Shown piece by piece: positions 55,746 through 64,000 of a stretch of DNA of 64,000 nt (its first letter is position 1; each line of letters starts with the position of its first letter). The notes under the pieces are model-generated. The model saw only the letters and a list, made by a program, of their open reading frames with translations. It had not been told where the DNA came from and did not search any database. The stretch comes from Sphaerisporangium sp040649355 (GTDB lineage: Bacteria; Actinomycetota; Actinomycetes; Streptosporangiales; Streptosporangiaceae): assembly GCF_043197795.1 (NCBI RefSeq), contig NZ_JBICTU010000009.1:180705-244704 (forward strand). Direction: 5' to 3'. The position numbers and the translations under genes were made by a program.

Positions 55746-56459
55746 ATGGATCCGGACACGTTCCGTGGTGACGTCGGCGTAGAGGGGCCGGACGTCTACT
55801 GGCGCCGCAGGGTGTCGGTGCTCACCGGCGCCCTGGTCGTGGTGGCCGTGGTCGCATGGGCCTGCACGAGCGCGTCCGGTGGCCTCGGGTCGGGCTCGCC
55901 GGCGCGGCCCGCGGTCGCGGGGTCGAAGGACCCGAGCCCCGGGGCGAGCCCCGCGGTGGTCTCGCCGAGCTCCACTCCGAGCCCCAGCACGACGGCCAAG
56001 GCGCCGGCCTCCGCGCGTCCCCCGGTGATCCTCACGCCCTCGCCCCTGCCGACCCGCACCCGCCGCCCCGGCGACCCGTGCCAGAAGCCCGACCTGGTCA
56101 TCAGCCTGAGCGGCTCGTCCGAGGTCTACTCGGGCAAGGGGGCTCCGAGATTCATGCTGACCGTCGTCAACATCGGCCGCCTCGAATGCACGGTCGACGT
56201 CGGGCCGCGCGCGGTCGAGATCCGCATCACCTCGGGGTCCGACCGCGTCTGGTCGACGGCCGACTGCGTGAGCGGCGAAGGCCGCGACGTGCGGCGTCTG
56301 CGGCGTGGGGTGCCCCACGTGCGCATGGTCGAGTGGGACCGTCACCGCTCCGCGCCCGACTGCCGCTCAGCCCGTCCGAAGGCCCACGACGGCACCTACG
56401 TCGCCACGGCCCGGCTGGAGTCGCTGAAGAGCCCGAAAGTGATCTTCCACCTACGCTGA
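55746..56459 (+). CDS. Membrane-anchored secreted protein of unknown function
   Basis: A 237-residue protein. A short cytoplasmic head (DPDTFRGDVG, YWRRRVSV) is followed by a membrane helix (about 27-43). A Ser/Pro/Thr/Ala-rich linker (about 45-105) leads to an extracellular beta domain with two or more cysteines (RRPGDPCQKPDL, RLECTVDVG, TADCVSG). The architecture resembles DUF4232-like or similar actinobacterial cell-wall proteins, but I cannot name the family. GTG 55740 is an alternative start. Confidence 0.65.
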   Translation: MDPDTFRGDVGVEGPDVYWRRRVSVLTGALVVVAVVAWACTSASGGLGSGSPARPAVAGSKDPSPGASPAVVSPSSTPSPSTTAKAPASARPPVILTPSPLPTRTRRPGDPCQKPDLVISLSGSSEVYSGKGAPRFMLTVVNIGRLECTVDVGPRAVEIRITSGSDRVWSTADCVSGEGRDVRRLRRGVPHVRMVEWDRHRSAPDCRSARPKAHDGTYVATARLESLKSPKVIFHLR

Positions 56460-56541
56460 CGCGGGCCTGCCAGGACATAGCGCTCCAAGGGTGCTCACGC
56501 GCAGCGCATCAAGGATGCTCGGATGGAGCACTCGAAGGTGC

Positions 56542-57630
56542 TCAGACGTAGCGCTCCAGGATGGAGGCCTCGGCGAGGCGCGACAGGCCCTCGCGCACGC
56601 TGCGCGCCCGCGACTCGCCGACGCCGCCCACCGACTGGAGGTCCTCGGTGCTGGCCGCCAGGAGCTTCTGCAGGCCCCCGAAATGGTCCACGAGGCGGTC
56701 GACGACGCTGCCGGGGAGCCGGGGCACCTTGGCCAGCAGACGGAACCCCCGGGGGCTCACCGGCCCGTCGAGGGCCTCGGAGCCCGCATGGCCGAGCACG
56801 CGGGCGACGGCCGTGAGGTCGAGCAGGTCGCCGGGGGACAGCCGGTCGAGCTCCGCCAGCGACTCGAAGACCCTGAGCGGGCGGCGTCCGGTCCCGGCCG
56901 GGAGGTAGTCGCGCATGATCAGGTCGCGGTCCTCCTCGACGCCCGCGACCAGCTCGGCCAGTTGCAGGGAGAGCAGGCGCCCGTCGGTGCCGAGCTCGAC
57001 GACGTACCCCTCGATCTCGCCGGCGATGCGGCGGACCATTTCGAGCCGCTGCACCACGGCGGCGACGTCACGGACCGTGACCAGGTCTTCGATCTCCAGG
57101 GCCGACAGGGTGCCGGAGACCTCGTCGAGGCGCATCTTGTAGCGCTCCAGGGTCGCCAGGGCCTGGTTGGCCTTGGACAGGATCGCCGCGGACTCCTCCA
57201 TGACGTAACGGACGCCGTCGAGGTACAGGGCGATGATGCGCATGGACTTGCTGATGGAGATGACGGGAAAGCCGGTCTGCCGCGCCACCCGCTGGGCGGT
57301 GCGGTGCCGGGTGCCCGACTCGTTGGTGGGAATGGAGGAGTCGGGGACCAGGTGGACCGCCGCACGCACGATCTTGTTGCCGGCGCGGTTGAGCACGATG
57401 GCGCCGTCCATCTTGGCCAGCTCGCGCAGGCGGGTCGCGGAGAACTCCACGTCGAGCAGGAAGCCGCCCGTGCAGACGACCTCGACCGTTTCGTCATAGC
57501 CGAGCACGATGAGGGCACCGGTGTGCCCGCGCAGAATGCGCTCCAGGCCGTCACGCAGCTCGGTGCCTGGAGCGAGCGTGGCAAGAGTGGACCTTCGGCG
57601 CTCGTCGATCCCCTTGTTGGTGTGTGCCAC
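56542..57630 (-). CDS. disA: DisA, DNA-integrity-scanning diadenylate cyclase
   Basis: A 362-residue enzyme making c-di-AMP from two ATP. The N-terminal DAC domain has the motifs MDGAIVL and GTRHRTAQRVA. A linker and a C-terminal helix-hairpin-helix domain (LQSVGGVGESRARSVREGL) that senses branched DNA follow. It forms octamers on the nucleoid. It lies directly downstream of radA on the same strand, as in Bacillus and most actinobacteria; RadA modulates DisA activity. Its product is the ligand of the riboswitch at 43.5 kb. Confidence 0.96.
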   Translation of the reverse strand: MAHTNKGIDERRRSTLATLAPGTELRDGLERILRGHTGALIVLGYDETVEVVCTGGFLLDVEFSATRLRELAKMDGAIVLNRAGNKIVRAAVHLVPDSSIPTNESGTRHRTAQRVARQTGFPVISISKSMRIIALYLDGVRYVMEESAAILSKANQALATLERYKMRLDEVSGTLSALEIEDLVTVRDVAAVVQRLEMVRRIAGEIEGYVVELGTDGRLLSLQLAELVAGVEEDRDLIMRDYLPAGTGRRPLRVFESLAELDRLSPGDLLDLTAVARVLGHAGSEALDGPVSPRGFRLLAKVPRLPGSVVDRLVDHFGGLQKLLAASTEDLQSVGGVGESRARSVREGLSRLAEASILERYV

Positions 57631-57697
57631 ATGGCCCCCGCTGGTCGCTGACGTCGCCCAGTTTACCGGCGAAGCGGTGACCGGACCCGGACGGTGC

Positions 57698-59131
57698 TCA
57701 GGTGACGTGCGTGAGCGCGTCCCAGACGTTCTCTGCCTCTGTGACGTCGAAACCGTGGGAAAAGTTCGTCGTACGGATGGGAGGGCTGGTCACGGGGACC
57801 GGATGGAGCGCGTCGCGCCCGTCGGCGCTCGGGAGCGCGGAGGGCTCCTGGTCGAGCGACCCGGCGGGCACCAGGGCGTGGGTGAAGCCCAGGCGTGCGG
57901 CCTCGGCCACCCGGCGCCTGACGTCTCTGACCGGCCGCAGCTCCCCGGCCAGGCCGACCTCGCCGAGCACGATCAGGCCGGGCGGCAGGGGACGGTCGCC
58001 CGCCGCGCTGGCCACCGCGAGCATCACCGCGAGGTCGACGGCGGGGTCGTTGAGCCTGATGCCGCCCACGGTGGCGGTGAAGACGTCGCAGCCGCTCAGC
58101 CGGGCGTTCAACCGGCGCTCAAGCACGGCGAGGATCATCGTCACGCGGAAGGGGTCGAGGCCGGAGGAGGACCGGCGCGGCTGCTGCGCCTCCGTGGGGC
58201 CGACGAGGGCCTGCACCTCGGCCGGGAGCGGACGGGTGCCCTCGACCGTGACGGTGACGCACGTGCCCGGCACCGGCTCGGAGCGCCGCGAGACGAACAG
58301 CCCGCTCGGGTCGGGCAGCCCCTGGATGCCGCGCTCGTTGAGGTCGAAGCAGCCGACCTCCTCGGTGGGGCCGAAGCGGTTCTTGATGGACCTGACCATG
58401 CGCAGCCGCGAGTGGCGGTCGCCCTCGAAGTGGAGCACCACGTCGACGAGGTGCTCAAGGACTCGCGGCCCGGCGATCGAGCCGTCCTTGGTGACGTGGC
58501 CCACCAGCACGGTGGACATGCCGCGCTCCTTGGCCAGGCGGACGAGGTTGCCCGTGACCTCGCGCACCTGCGTGACCCCGCCGGGGACGCCCGAGGCGGC
58601 GGAGGAGCCGATGGTCTGCACCGAGTCGACGATGAGGAGCCGGGGCTGGACCTTCTCGACGTGGCTGACCAGCGCGGCGAGGTCGGTCTCCGCCGCCAGG
58701 TAGAGCTGGTCCTGGATGGCGCCGATGCGGTCGGCCCGCATGCGCACCTGGGCGGCGGACTCCTCGCCTGTGACGTAGAGCACGGTGTCGTGGCGTGCCG
58801 TGCTGGCGGCGGCCTCCAGCAGGAGCGTGGACTTGCCGATGCCCGGCTCGCCGGCCAGCAGAACGACGGCCCCGGGCACCAGGCCGCCGCCGAGCACCCG
58901 GTCGAGCTCGCCGATGCCGGTGGTGCGTGCTCGGGCGAACTCGGCCTTGACCTGGCTGATCGGCAGCGCGGGGGCGGACACAGCGCCCCCCTGGACGACG
59001 TGGACCCCGGCGCGCGCGCCCTCTTCGTCGACCGTGCCCCAGGCCTGGCACTCGCCGCAGCGGCCCACCCACTTGGCGGCCCGCCACCCGCACTCGGCAC
59101 AGCGGTAACCGAGCTTCTGCGTCTTGGTCAT
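57698..59131 (-). CDS. radA: DNA repair protein RadA (Sms)
   Basis: A 477-residue branch-migration helicase. It has an N-terminal C4 zinc finger (YRCAECGW, CGECQAWG), RecA-like core with Walker A GEPGIGKST, the RadA-specific KNRFGPTEE motif and a Lon-protease-like C-terminus. It acts in recombination intermediates. ATG 59131 matches the conserved TKTQKLGYRC start; the upstream extension is not conserved. disA follows 67 bp downstream. Confidence 0.95.
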   Translation of the reverse strand: MTKTQKLGYRCAECGWRAAKWVGRCGECQAWGTVDEEGARAGVHVVQGGAVSAPALPISQVKAEFARARTTGIGELDRVLGGGLVPGAVVLLAGEPGIGKSTLLLEAAASTARHDTVLYVTGEESAAQVRMRADRIGAIQDQLYLAAETDLAALVSHVEKVQPRLLIVDSVQTIGSSAASGVPGGVTQVREVTGNLVRLAKERGMSTVLVGHVTKDGSIAGPRVLEHLVDVVLHFEGDRHSRLRMVRSIKNRFGPTEEVGCFDLNERGIQGLPDPSGLFVSRRSEPVPGTCVTVTVEGTRPLPAEVQALVGPTEAQQPRRSSSGLDPFRVTMILAVLERRLNARLSGCDVFTATVGGIRLNDPAVDLAVMLAVASAAGDRPLPPGLIVLGEVGLAGELRPVRDVRRRVAEAARLGFTHALVPAGSLDQEPSALPSADGRDALHPVPVTSPPIRTTNFSHGFDVTEAENVWDALTHVT

Positions 59132-59188
59132 GCGGGGCACGCTATCGGCCCGGGCCGACAAACTCGCTCTCACGGGCCTCCGGGCAGA

Positions 59189-59503
59189 TCAGAAATGGCC
59201 GTCCAGCTCGGCGAGCAGCAGGCGCTTGGGCTTGGCGCCGATGACCTGGCGGACCACCTCGCCGTCCCGGTAGAGGTTCAGCGTGGGGAAGCCCATCACG
59301 CCGTAACGGGCGGCGATCTCCGGGAAGTCGTCGGCGTTCAGCTTGGCCACGGTCAGGCGCCCGTCGTACTCGTTCGCGATCTCCTCCAGGATCGGCGCGA
59401 CCATGCGGCAGGGTGGGCACCACTCGGTCCAGAAGTCCACGAGGACGGGCTTGTCGCTCTTGAGTACCTGCTCGTCGAAGTTCTCGTCGGTCAGTGTGAT
59501 CAT
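59189..59503 (-). CDS. trxA: Thioredoxin with WCPPC active site
   Basis: A 104-residue thioredoxin: VLVDFWTEWCPPCRMVAPIL, then KLNADDFPEIAARYGVMGFPTL with the cis-Pro. The active site is CPPC instead of CGPC, which alters redox potential and is seen in a subset of actinobacterial thioredoxins. The ATG overlaps the merR stop (ATGA), so it is translated with, and probably controlled by, the MerR protein. Confidence 0.92.
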   Translation of the reverse strand: MITLTDENFDEQVLKSDKPVLVDFWTEWCPPCRMVAPILEEIANEYDGRLTVAKLNADDFPEIAARYGVMGFPTLNLYRDGEVVRQVIGAKPKRLLLAELDGHF

Positions 59504-59880
59504 GTCGTTCCTCCGGTTCTGAGCACGCATCCGGGGCACGCCTCGGAGAGCTGTGCGGCCACCTCGGCCCTGCGGCCGAGCAGGGTGCGTATCTGCTCGT
59601 CGATCTCGGCGAGTTTGCGCCGGTAGACCTCGACGGACTCGGGGCAGGCGTTTCCGGCGTGGTTGCCCGCTCGCAGGCAGTCCACGAAGGGACGGGCGTC
59701 GTCGAGGGTGAACCCCACGGTGAGCAGGGAACGGATCTCGGTGACCAGCTTCAGGTCGGACTCGTCGTACTCCCTGTAGCCGTTGGCCGTCCTTCGGGCC
59801 GGGAGCAGTCCCTGCTGCTCGTAGTAGCGCAGCGCCCGAGTGCTCACTCCCGCTTGCCTGGCCAGCTCCCCGATCCGCAT
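59500..59880 (-). CDS. MerR-family regulator coupled to thioredoxin
   Basis: A 126-residue MerR protein: HTH MRIGELARQAGVSTRALRYYEQQGLL and NGYREYDESDL, then a dimerisation coiled coil. Three cysteines (DCLRAG, ACPESVE) and a C-terminal CPGC suggest thiol or metal sensing. ATG 59880 follows GGGAGGGCCC. A 16-bp palindrome lies 33 bp upstream. It likely activates merR-trxA under disulfide stress; the signal is inferred. Confidence 0.88.
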   Translation of the reverse strand: MRIGELARQAGVSTRALRYYEQQGLLPARRTANGYREYDESDLKLVTEIRSLLTVGFTLDDARPFVDCLRAGNHAGNACPESVEVYRRKLAEIDEQIRTLLGRRAEVAAQLSEACPGCVLRTGGTT

Positions 59881-59913
59881 GGGCCCTCCCTGGTACGCGC
59901 TCAACGCTAATCG

Positions 59914-59929
59914 TTGACGTTAACGTCAA
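59914..59929. promoter_or_regulatory. MerR operator/promoter spacer candidate
   Basis: A perfect 16-bp palindrome, TTGACGTTAACGTCAA. On the minus strand a TTGACC -35-like hexamer immediately precedes it and GATTAG/TTAGCG follows, the layout of MerR promoters where the protein binds the long spacer. Confidence 0.7.
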
Positions 59930-59964
59930 GGTCAAGCCATCGCGTCCCGGGAGATACGCGAAGG

Positions 59965-60663
59965 TCAGAAGTGGCGCCAGCGCAGCACGTTGGGGTAGTC
60001 GAGATCGAGGCCCTGGGTCCGCGCGATCGCCTCCTCGGCCACGGCGGGGGCGAACTCGATGCGCAGGACCGCCTCCAGGTCGGCCCTGGACGAGAAGACC
60101 ATGCGCAGGTCGAGCTCCTGGCGCCGCCATCCCTGGCGCGACCAGAACGCCTCCACGGCCGCCGCGGAGTACGACGGCACGGTGCGGCTGAACCAGCCGC
60201 CGAAAGCGCCCCTGGTCGCGTCCAGGTCGACGACGAAGGCGGCCCCGCCCCGCCGTACGACCCTGGACAGCTCGCGCAGGCCGGGCTCGCACCCGGGGCC
60301 GAAGAAGTACGCCCACCGGGCCACCGCGACGTCCACGGAGGCGTCGGGGACCGGCAGCGCCTGGGCTGTGGCCGTGCGGACCGAGACGCCGGGAAGCCCG
60401 CGGCAGCGCTCGGCGGCGAGCGTGGCCAGACCCGAGTGCGGCTCGACGCCGACGACCTTGCTCGCGGTGGTGGCGAAGGCGGGCAGGTGGAAGCCGGTGC
60501 CGCAGCCGATGTCGAGGACGACGCCCCCGGTCCACGGCCGGATGGCGGACATCGCCGCGTCCACGACTCCCTCGGGGTCGACGGCGCGGTTCTCCAGCTC
60601 GTAGGTACGAGGTGAGTTCCAGATGTTCGGACTGGGGATGGCCCCGTCAGCGATCCGCGCCAT
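59965..60663 (-). CDS. Class I SAM-dependent methyltransferase
   Basis: A 232-residue UbiE/Methyltransf_11-type enzyme with motif I VVLDIGCGTGFHLPAF, VVGVEPHSG and the LRELSRVVRRGGAAFVVDLD segment. Tail ends PNVLRWRHF. Single gene between the merR-trxA operon and the divergent isomerase-like gene. Acceptor unknown. Confidence 0.85.
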   Translation of the reverse strand: MARIADGAIPSPNIWNSPRTYELENRAVDPEGVVDAAMSAIRPWTGGVVLDIGCGTGFHLPAFATTASKVVGVEPHSGLATLAAERCRGLPGVSVRTATAQALPVPDASVDVAVARWAYFFGPGCEPGLRELSRVVRRGGAAFVVDLDATRGAFGGWFSRTVPSYSAAAVEAFWSRQGWRRQELDLRMVFSSRADLEAVLRIEFAPAVAEEAIARTQGLDLDYPNVLRWRHF

Positions 60664-60768
60664 GAGAACACGCTAGACCAGCCGGAATGCGGGCCGTTCA
60701 ATTGTGATCTTCATTGCATCCGGGTTGCGGAGCGCCACCTGGCCGTGACCCGGCTTAGGCTGGCAGAT

Positions 60769-61584
60769 GTGACCGACGTCATCCGAGTCCCGAACGCCAA
60801 GATCGCATTGTCCACCGCGTCGGTGTATCCGGAGCGCACTCCGGACGCCTTCGAGCTGGCCGCGCGCCTCGGTTACGACGGCGTCGAGGTCATGGTCGGC
60901 GCCGATCCGGTGAGCCAGGACATCGACGTGCTGGAGCGGCTCTCCGACCATTACCAGTTGCCGGTGCTGGCCGTGCACGCCCCGTGCCTCCTCGTCACCC
61001 AGCGGGTGTGGGGCCGTGACCCCTGGGCCAAGCTGGTCAAGGCGCAGAAGGCGGCCGAGCGGCTCGGCGCGCGCACCGTCGTGGTCCACCCGCCCTTCCG
61101 CTGGCAGCGAGACTACGCCCGTGACTTCGAGACCGGGCTCGCCCGCATGCGCGACGAGACCGACGTGACCTTCGCCGTGGAGAACATGTTCCCCCTGCGC
61201 GCCCGCGGCGCCGAGGTCGTGCCCTACTCGCCGGGGTGGGATCCCGTCGACCAGGATTTCCCGCAGGTCACGCTCGACCTGTCGCACACGGCCGTCTCGG
61301 GCTCCGACGCCCTCGAAATGGCCGAGAAGCTCGGTGACCGGCTCGCCCACCTGCACCTGGCCGACGGCGTCGGCACCACCAACAAGGACGAGCACCTGGT
61401 GCCCGGCAGGGGGAGCCAGCCCTGCGCGCGCATCCTCGAACGCCTGGCCACAGCGGGGTACGGCGGCCTGATCGTGCTGGAGATCAACACGCGCAAGGCC
61501 GCAGGGCGCACCGAGCGCATCGACGACCTGGCCGAGGGCCTGGCCTTCGCCCGCCTGCACTTCGCCGCCTCCTCGACGACATGA
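60769..61584 (+). CDS. Sugar phosphate isomerase/epimerase-like TIM-barrel protein
   Basis: A 271-residue AP-endonuclease-2-like barrel: KIALSTASVYPE at the start, LGYDGVEVMVG, VHAPCLLV, VVHPPFRWQRDY, AVENMFP, TLDLSHTA and HLHLADG with metal-ligand His/Glu residues. Substrate unknown. GTG 60769 fits the conserved N-terminus. The preceding TAGGCT at 60756-60761 suggests a leaderless start; GTG 60745 is the alternative. The next methyltransferase starts 13 bp after its stop. Confidence 0.8.
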   Translation: MTDVIRVPNAKIALSTASVYPERTPDAFELAARLGYDGVEVMVGADPVSQDIDVLERLSDHYQLPVLAVHAPCLLVTQRVWGRDPWAKLVKAQKAAERLGARTVVVHPPFRWQRDYARDFETGLARMRDETDVTFAVENMFPLRARGAEVVPYSPGWDPVDQDFPQVTLDLSHTAVSGSDALEMAEKLGDRLAHLHLADGVGTTNKDEHLVPGRGSQPCARILERLATAGYGGLIVLEINTRKAAGRTERIDDLAEGLAFARLHFAASSTT

Positions 61585-61597
61585 TCCGATCGACGCC

Positions 61598-62365
61598 ATG
61601 AGCCACGAGGTGTTCGACCGCGTCGCCGAGGCCTACGACGCGGCCAGGCCGGGATATCCCGACGGCCTGTACGACGCGCTCGCCGACCTGTCCTCCATCT
61701 CGCTGGCCGGGGCGACCGTTGCCGACGTGGGCGCGGGCACGGGCATCTCGACGCGGGGCCTGCTCGGCAGGGGGGCGCAGGTCGTCTCCGTCGATCCCGG
61801 CCGGCGCATGCTGGCCCGGCTCGTGGCCCGCACGGACTCGCCGCGCGCGGTCGTGGGCGACGGCAACGCGCTGCCGCTCCGCTCTGGGTCGGCCGACCTG
61901 GTCTGCTACGCGCAGGCGTGGCACTGGCTGCGTCCCGAGGAGTCGATCAAGGAGGCGCTCCGCGTGGTGCGCCCGGGCGGCGCCGTCGCGGCCTGGTGGA
62001 ACACCCTCGACCTGGGCGCGGGCTCCGCCGACTGGCTGGTGGCCTACGAGGTGCGGCTCGCCGGGAGCTGCCCCGGCTACCAGGGTCCCGCGCTGCCCGA
62101 TTGGAGCGTGCCTCCGGTCGCGGCGGCGATGACCCGGGCGGGGCTGACCGTCAGCGAGGCCTGGGTCCACTGGACCCGTGACGTGGGCGTCGCCGACTTC
62201 CTGCTCGACCTGCGGTCCCACTCCTACGTCGCCGCCATGGACGACGCCGCCGCGGACCGGCTCGTCGAGCGCGAGCGCGCCGAACTGCTGAGGGTCTTCC
62301 CCGGCGGCCGGCTCACGGTGCCGATGCGGGTCTACCTCGCGGTCGCCTCCAGGGCGGACGGGTGA
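61598..62365 (+). CDS. Class I SAM-dependent methyltransferase
   Basis: A 255-residue enzyme: YDAARPGYPDGLYDAL, motif I VADVGAGTGISTRGLL, SVDPGRRML, GDGNALPLRSGSADLV and WHWL, typical of Methyltransf_11 proteins. Directly downstream of the isomerase-like gene, likely one operon. Acceptor unknown. Confidence 0.87.
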   Translation: MSHEVFDRVAEAYDAARPGYPDGLYDALADLSSISLAGATVADVGAGTGISTRGLLGRGAQVVSVDPGRRMLARLVARTDSPRAVVGDGNALPLRSGSADLVCYAQAWHWLRPEESIKEALRVVRPGGAVAAWWNTLDLGAGSADWLVAYEVRLAGSCPGYQGPALPDWSVPPVAAAMTRAGLTVSEAWVHWTRDVGVADFLLDLRSHSYVAAMDDAAADRLVERERAELLRVFPGGRLTVPMRVYLAVASRADG

Positions 62366-62418
62366 GCGTGGCTCGCGAAGCGCACACGGCGCGGAAGGCG
62401 GGCGGGTGAGCGCGGGTG

Positions 62419-62516
62419 GCGACGGCGCGGAAGGCGGGCGCCTGAGCAGGGGTGACGACGGGGAAGGCGGGCGCCTGAGCAGGGGTGACGACGGGGAAGG
62501 CGGAGGGGTGGCGACC
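62419..62516 (+). repeat. Three-copy 33-bp tandem repeat at the TetR 5' end
   Basis: The unit GGTGACGACGGGGAAGGCGG plus 13 nt recurs every 33 bp (62418, 62451, 62484). Being a multiple of three it keeps the frame (GDDGEGGRLSR per unit) if translation starts at 62406. Confidence 0.8.
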
Positions 62517-63095
62517 GAGAGGCGGCGTCCGGGGCGGCGTCCGGGGTCGGCGGACACGCGAGGCGAGATCGTCACGGCGGCACGCAAGATCTTCTCCGAG
62601 AAGGGCTTCGACAAGGCGACCATCCGGGGCATCGCCCGCGAGGCTGGGGTCGACCCGGCGCTGGTCCACCACTACTTCGACACCAAAGAGGGAATCTTCG
62701 TCGCGGCGCTGCGGTTGCCGGTCAACCCCGCGGAGATGATCCCCCTCATCCTCCAGGGGCCGCGCGAGGAGATCGGCGAGCGCCTGGTCAGGTTCCTGCT
62801 GACGATGACGGCCGATCCGCAGGCGCGCGAGCCGATCATCGCCCTGGTGCGCAGCGCGATGACGAACGAGCAGATCGTCGCGATGATCCGCGAGTTCCTC
62901 ACCATGGCCGTGATGAACCGGGTGGCCGAGGGGCTGGGCATCCCGGCGGTCCGCATGCAGGTCGCGTTCGCGCAGATGTTCGGCGTCGTCCTCATGCGGT
63001 ACGTGCTGCGCCTGGAGCCTCTGGCGTCCGTCGAGATCGAGGAACTGGTCGAGATCCTGGCTCCTACCATCCAGCGTTATCTCGGAGACGACTGA
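62508..63095 (+). CDS. TetR family transcriptional regulator
   Basis: A 195-residue regulator. The HTH is at about 25-70 (TAARKIFSEKGFDKATIRGIA, VDPALVHHYF, KEGIF), with a ligand domain of the TetR_C_17-like type (MIPLILQGPREEIGERLVRFLL). GTG 62508 has GGAAGG 8 bp upstream. An in-frame GTG at 62406 would add a 34-residue repeated Gly/Asp-rich head encoded by the tandem repeat. Likely regulates an adjacent gene; ligand unknown. Confidence 0.87.
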   Translation: MATERRRPGRRPGSADTRGEIVTAARKIFSEKGFDKATIRGIAREAGVDPALVHHYFDTKEGIFVAALRLPVNPAEMIPLILQGPREEIGERLVRFLLTMTADPQAREPIIALVRSAMTNEQIVAMIREFLTMAVMNRVAEGLGIPAVRMQVAFAQMFGVVLMRYVLRLEPLASVEIEELVEILAPTIQRYLGDD

Positions 63096-63270
63096 CCGGC
63101 CCCCGGGCGAGCTTTTCCCAGAGCATTGTTCTAGTATCGGTCCGACCAATCATGAAGGTCCCGCGTCCGACTTTAAGTTACCGGCGGGTACTATTCGATA
63201 TGGTCTCGCCGTAACCGTGGATGACCGGTGTGTCTACGCTGGGCAGCCAACGCCATAGTTTGGAGGACCC

Positions 63271-64000
63271 GTGCTCCTTGTAGCGATCATCGGGCTTGTG
63301 ATGACCGCCGTGGCGGTCACGCTCGCAGGTCGCCGCGTGCTCTGGCTCCACAGCCTCGCCACAAGCGGCCAGCCCGCCCCCGAGCGGGTGCAATACGCCA
63401 AGGAGAACATCGGCGCCGAGCTCAAGGCGCAGCTCGTTGAGGTGTTCGCCCAGAAGAAGCTGCTCAAGTGGACACCGTCGGGCGTGGCCCACTTCCTGGT
63501 GTTCTGGGCCTTCGTGATCCTGGCGACGGTCTACCTGGAGGCGTACGGGGCGCTGATACAGGGGGCGGTCACCGGCAGGCCGGACTTCCACATCCCTCTC
63601 GTCGGCACCTGGCCCGTCCTCGGGTTCCTCCAGGACCTCATCGCGATCGCGTGCGTCCTCGGCCTCGCGTCCTTCGCGGCCATCCGCATCGCGAACTCGC
63701 CGAAGAAGCTCGGCCGCGCCTCGCGGTTCTCGGGCTCCCACCTCGGCGGCGCGTGGCTGATCCTGTTCATGATCTTCAACGTGATCTGGTCGCTGTTCCT
63801 GTTCCGCGGCGCGGCGATCAACACGGGCAACTTCCCCTACCGCGCCGGGGCCTTCGGGTCCGAAGCCTCCGCGGCGCTGCTCCGCCCCCTCGGTCACACC
63901 GCGAACGAGGTGCTGGAGAAGGTCGGTCTGCTGCTGCACATCGGTGTCATGCTGGTGTTCCTGGTGATCGTGGTGAACTCCAAGCACCTGCACATCTTCA
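63271..64000 (+). CDS. Fe-S oxidoreductase (heterodisulfide-reductase-like), N-terminal membrane part
   Basis: GTG 63271 follows GGAGGACCC, and 243 codons remain open to the window edge. The visible part has four to five membrane helices (about 1-18, 72-92, 112-135, 158-178 and 215-236) with histidines in GVAHFLVFWAFV and LLLHIGVMLVF, resembling the NarI-like cytochrome-b segment. This head is seen in actinobacterial (Fe-S)-binding HdrD/FadF-type proteins thought to pass electrons from beta-oxidation or similar to quinones. The Fe-S and CCG domains would lie beyond the edge. Partial. Confidence 0.75.
   Translation, partial: MLLVAIIGLVMTAVAVTLAGRRVLWLHSLATSGQPAPERVQYAKENIGAELKAQLVEVFAQKKLLKWTPSGVAHFLVFWAFVILATVYLEAYGALIQGAVTGRPDFHIPLVGTWPVLGFLQDLIAIACVLGLASFAAIRIANSPKKLGRASRFSGSHLGGAWLILFMIFNVIWSLFLFRGAAINTGNFPYRAGAFGSEASAALLRPLGHTANEVLEKVGLLLHIGVMLVFLVIVVNSKHLHIF

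Noticed and set aside
57509..59626. 705-codon frame antisense to radA and trxA
   Set aside because: Runs across several real genes and the radA-trxA gap; antisense composition without domains.
59189..60535. Apparent thioredoxin fusion of 448 residues
   Set aside because: Only the last 104 codons are thioredoxin; the upstream part is an out-of-frame reading of merR and the methyltransferase, and the ATG at 59503 is coupled to merR.

Overview
This window is a piece of a high-GC actinobacterial chromosome. GTG and TTG starts are frequent, Lsr2 is present, and the blocks tilS-hpt-ftsH-folE-folP-folB-folK, panC-nadB/nadC-coaX, lsr2-clpC and mutY / disA-radA are in the arrangement known from Actinomycetota. 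The style of the accessory genes suggests Streptosporangiales (Nonomuraea/Streptosporangium-like), but that placement is inference. No rRNA or tRNA gene was seen.

Layout. 1-10 kb: the start of a secreted GH6 cellulase with a CebR-type operator, a TetR regulator, an SRPBCC protein, a zinc alcohol dehydrogenase, a decayed PLP-transferase locus, a Tat-exported multicopper oxidase, an ABC-F ATPase, a lipoprotein and a saccharopine-dehydrogenase-like oxidoreductase. 10-17.7 kb: a sigma/anti-sigma-like membrane fusion protein, pyrophosphatase, a DacB-type PBP4, a DUF2342 metalloprotease, TilS and Hpt. 17.9-23.4 kb: ftsH followed by the folate operon with an embedded NTF2-like gene. 23.5-26.3 kb: an orphan nuoD paralogue and a class V aminotransferase.

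26.3-32.6 kb is an accessory island between the divergent class V aminotransferase and TerC genes, bounded by imperfect direct repeats (45 of 57 aligned columns identical by eye). It carries a leftward operon of small overlapping genes of plasmid type. A divergent GntR/UTRA regulator faces that operon across two CAAACGTTTG palindromes. The GntR gene is followed by a siderophore-type (SbnH-like) PLP decarboxylase, a SAM methyltransferase and a truncated histidyl-tRNA-synthetase-like protein preceded by a strong intrinsic terminator. This group is the best candidate in the window for an undescribed small-molecule system.

32.8-47.8 kb: TerC, a cytochrome P450, a MidA-family methyltransferase, a DUF2520 protein, panC, a single ORF fusing NadB and NadC, coaX, an NlpC/P60 hydrolase under a c-di-AMP (ydaO) riboswitch, an ArgA-like acetyltransferase, two RDD membrane proteins (one with a long YGQQ-repeat low-complexity domain) and lsr2. 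48-64 kb: clpC, an EboE-like TIM-barrel protein, mutY, a convergent histidine kinase/response regulator pair, disA (c-di-AMP synthase), radA, a MerR-trxA operon with a palindromic operator, two methyltransferases, a sugar-isomerase-like protein, a TetR regulator and the start of an Fe-S oxidoreductase.

Links between genes: DisA makes the ligand of the riboswitch upstream of the NlpC/P60 gene. PanC and CoaX (coenzyme A) are clustered with NadB/NadC (NAD). FolE, FolP, FolB and FolK form one translationally coupled folate run.
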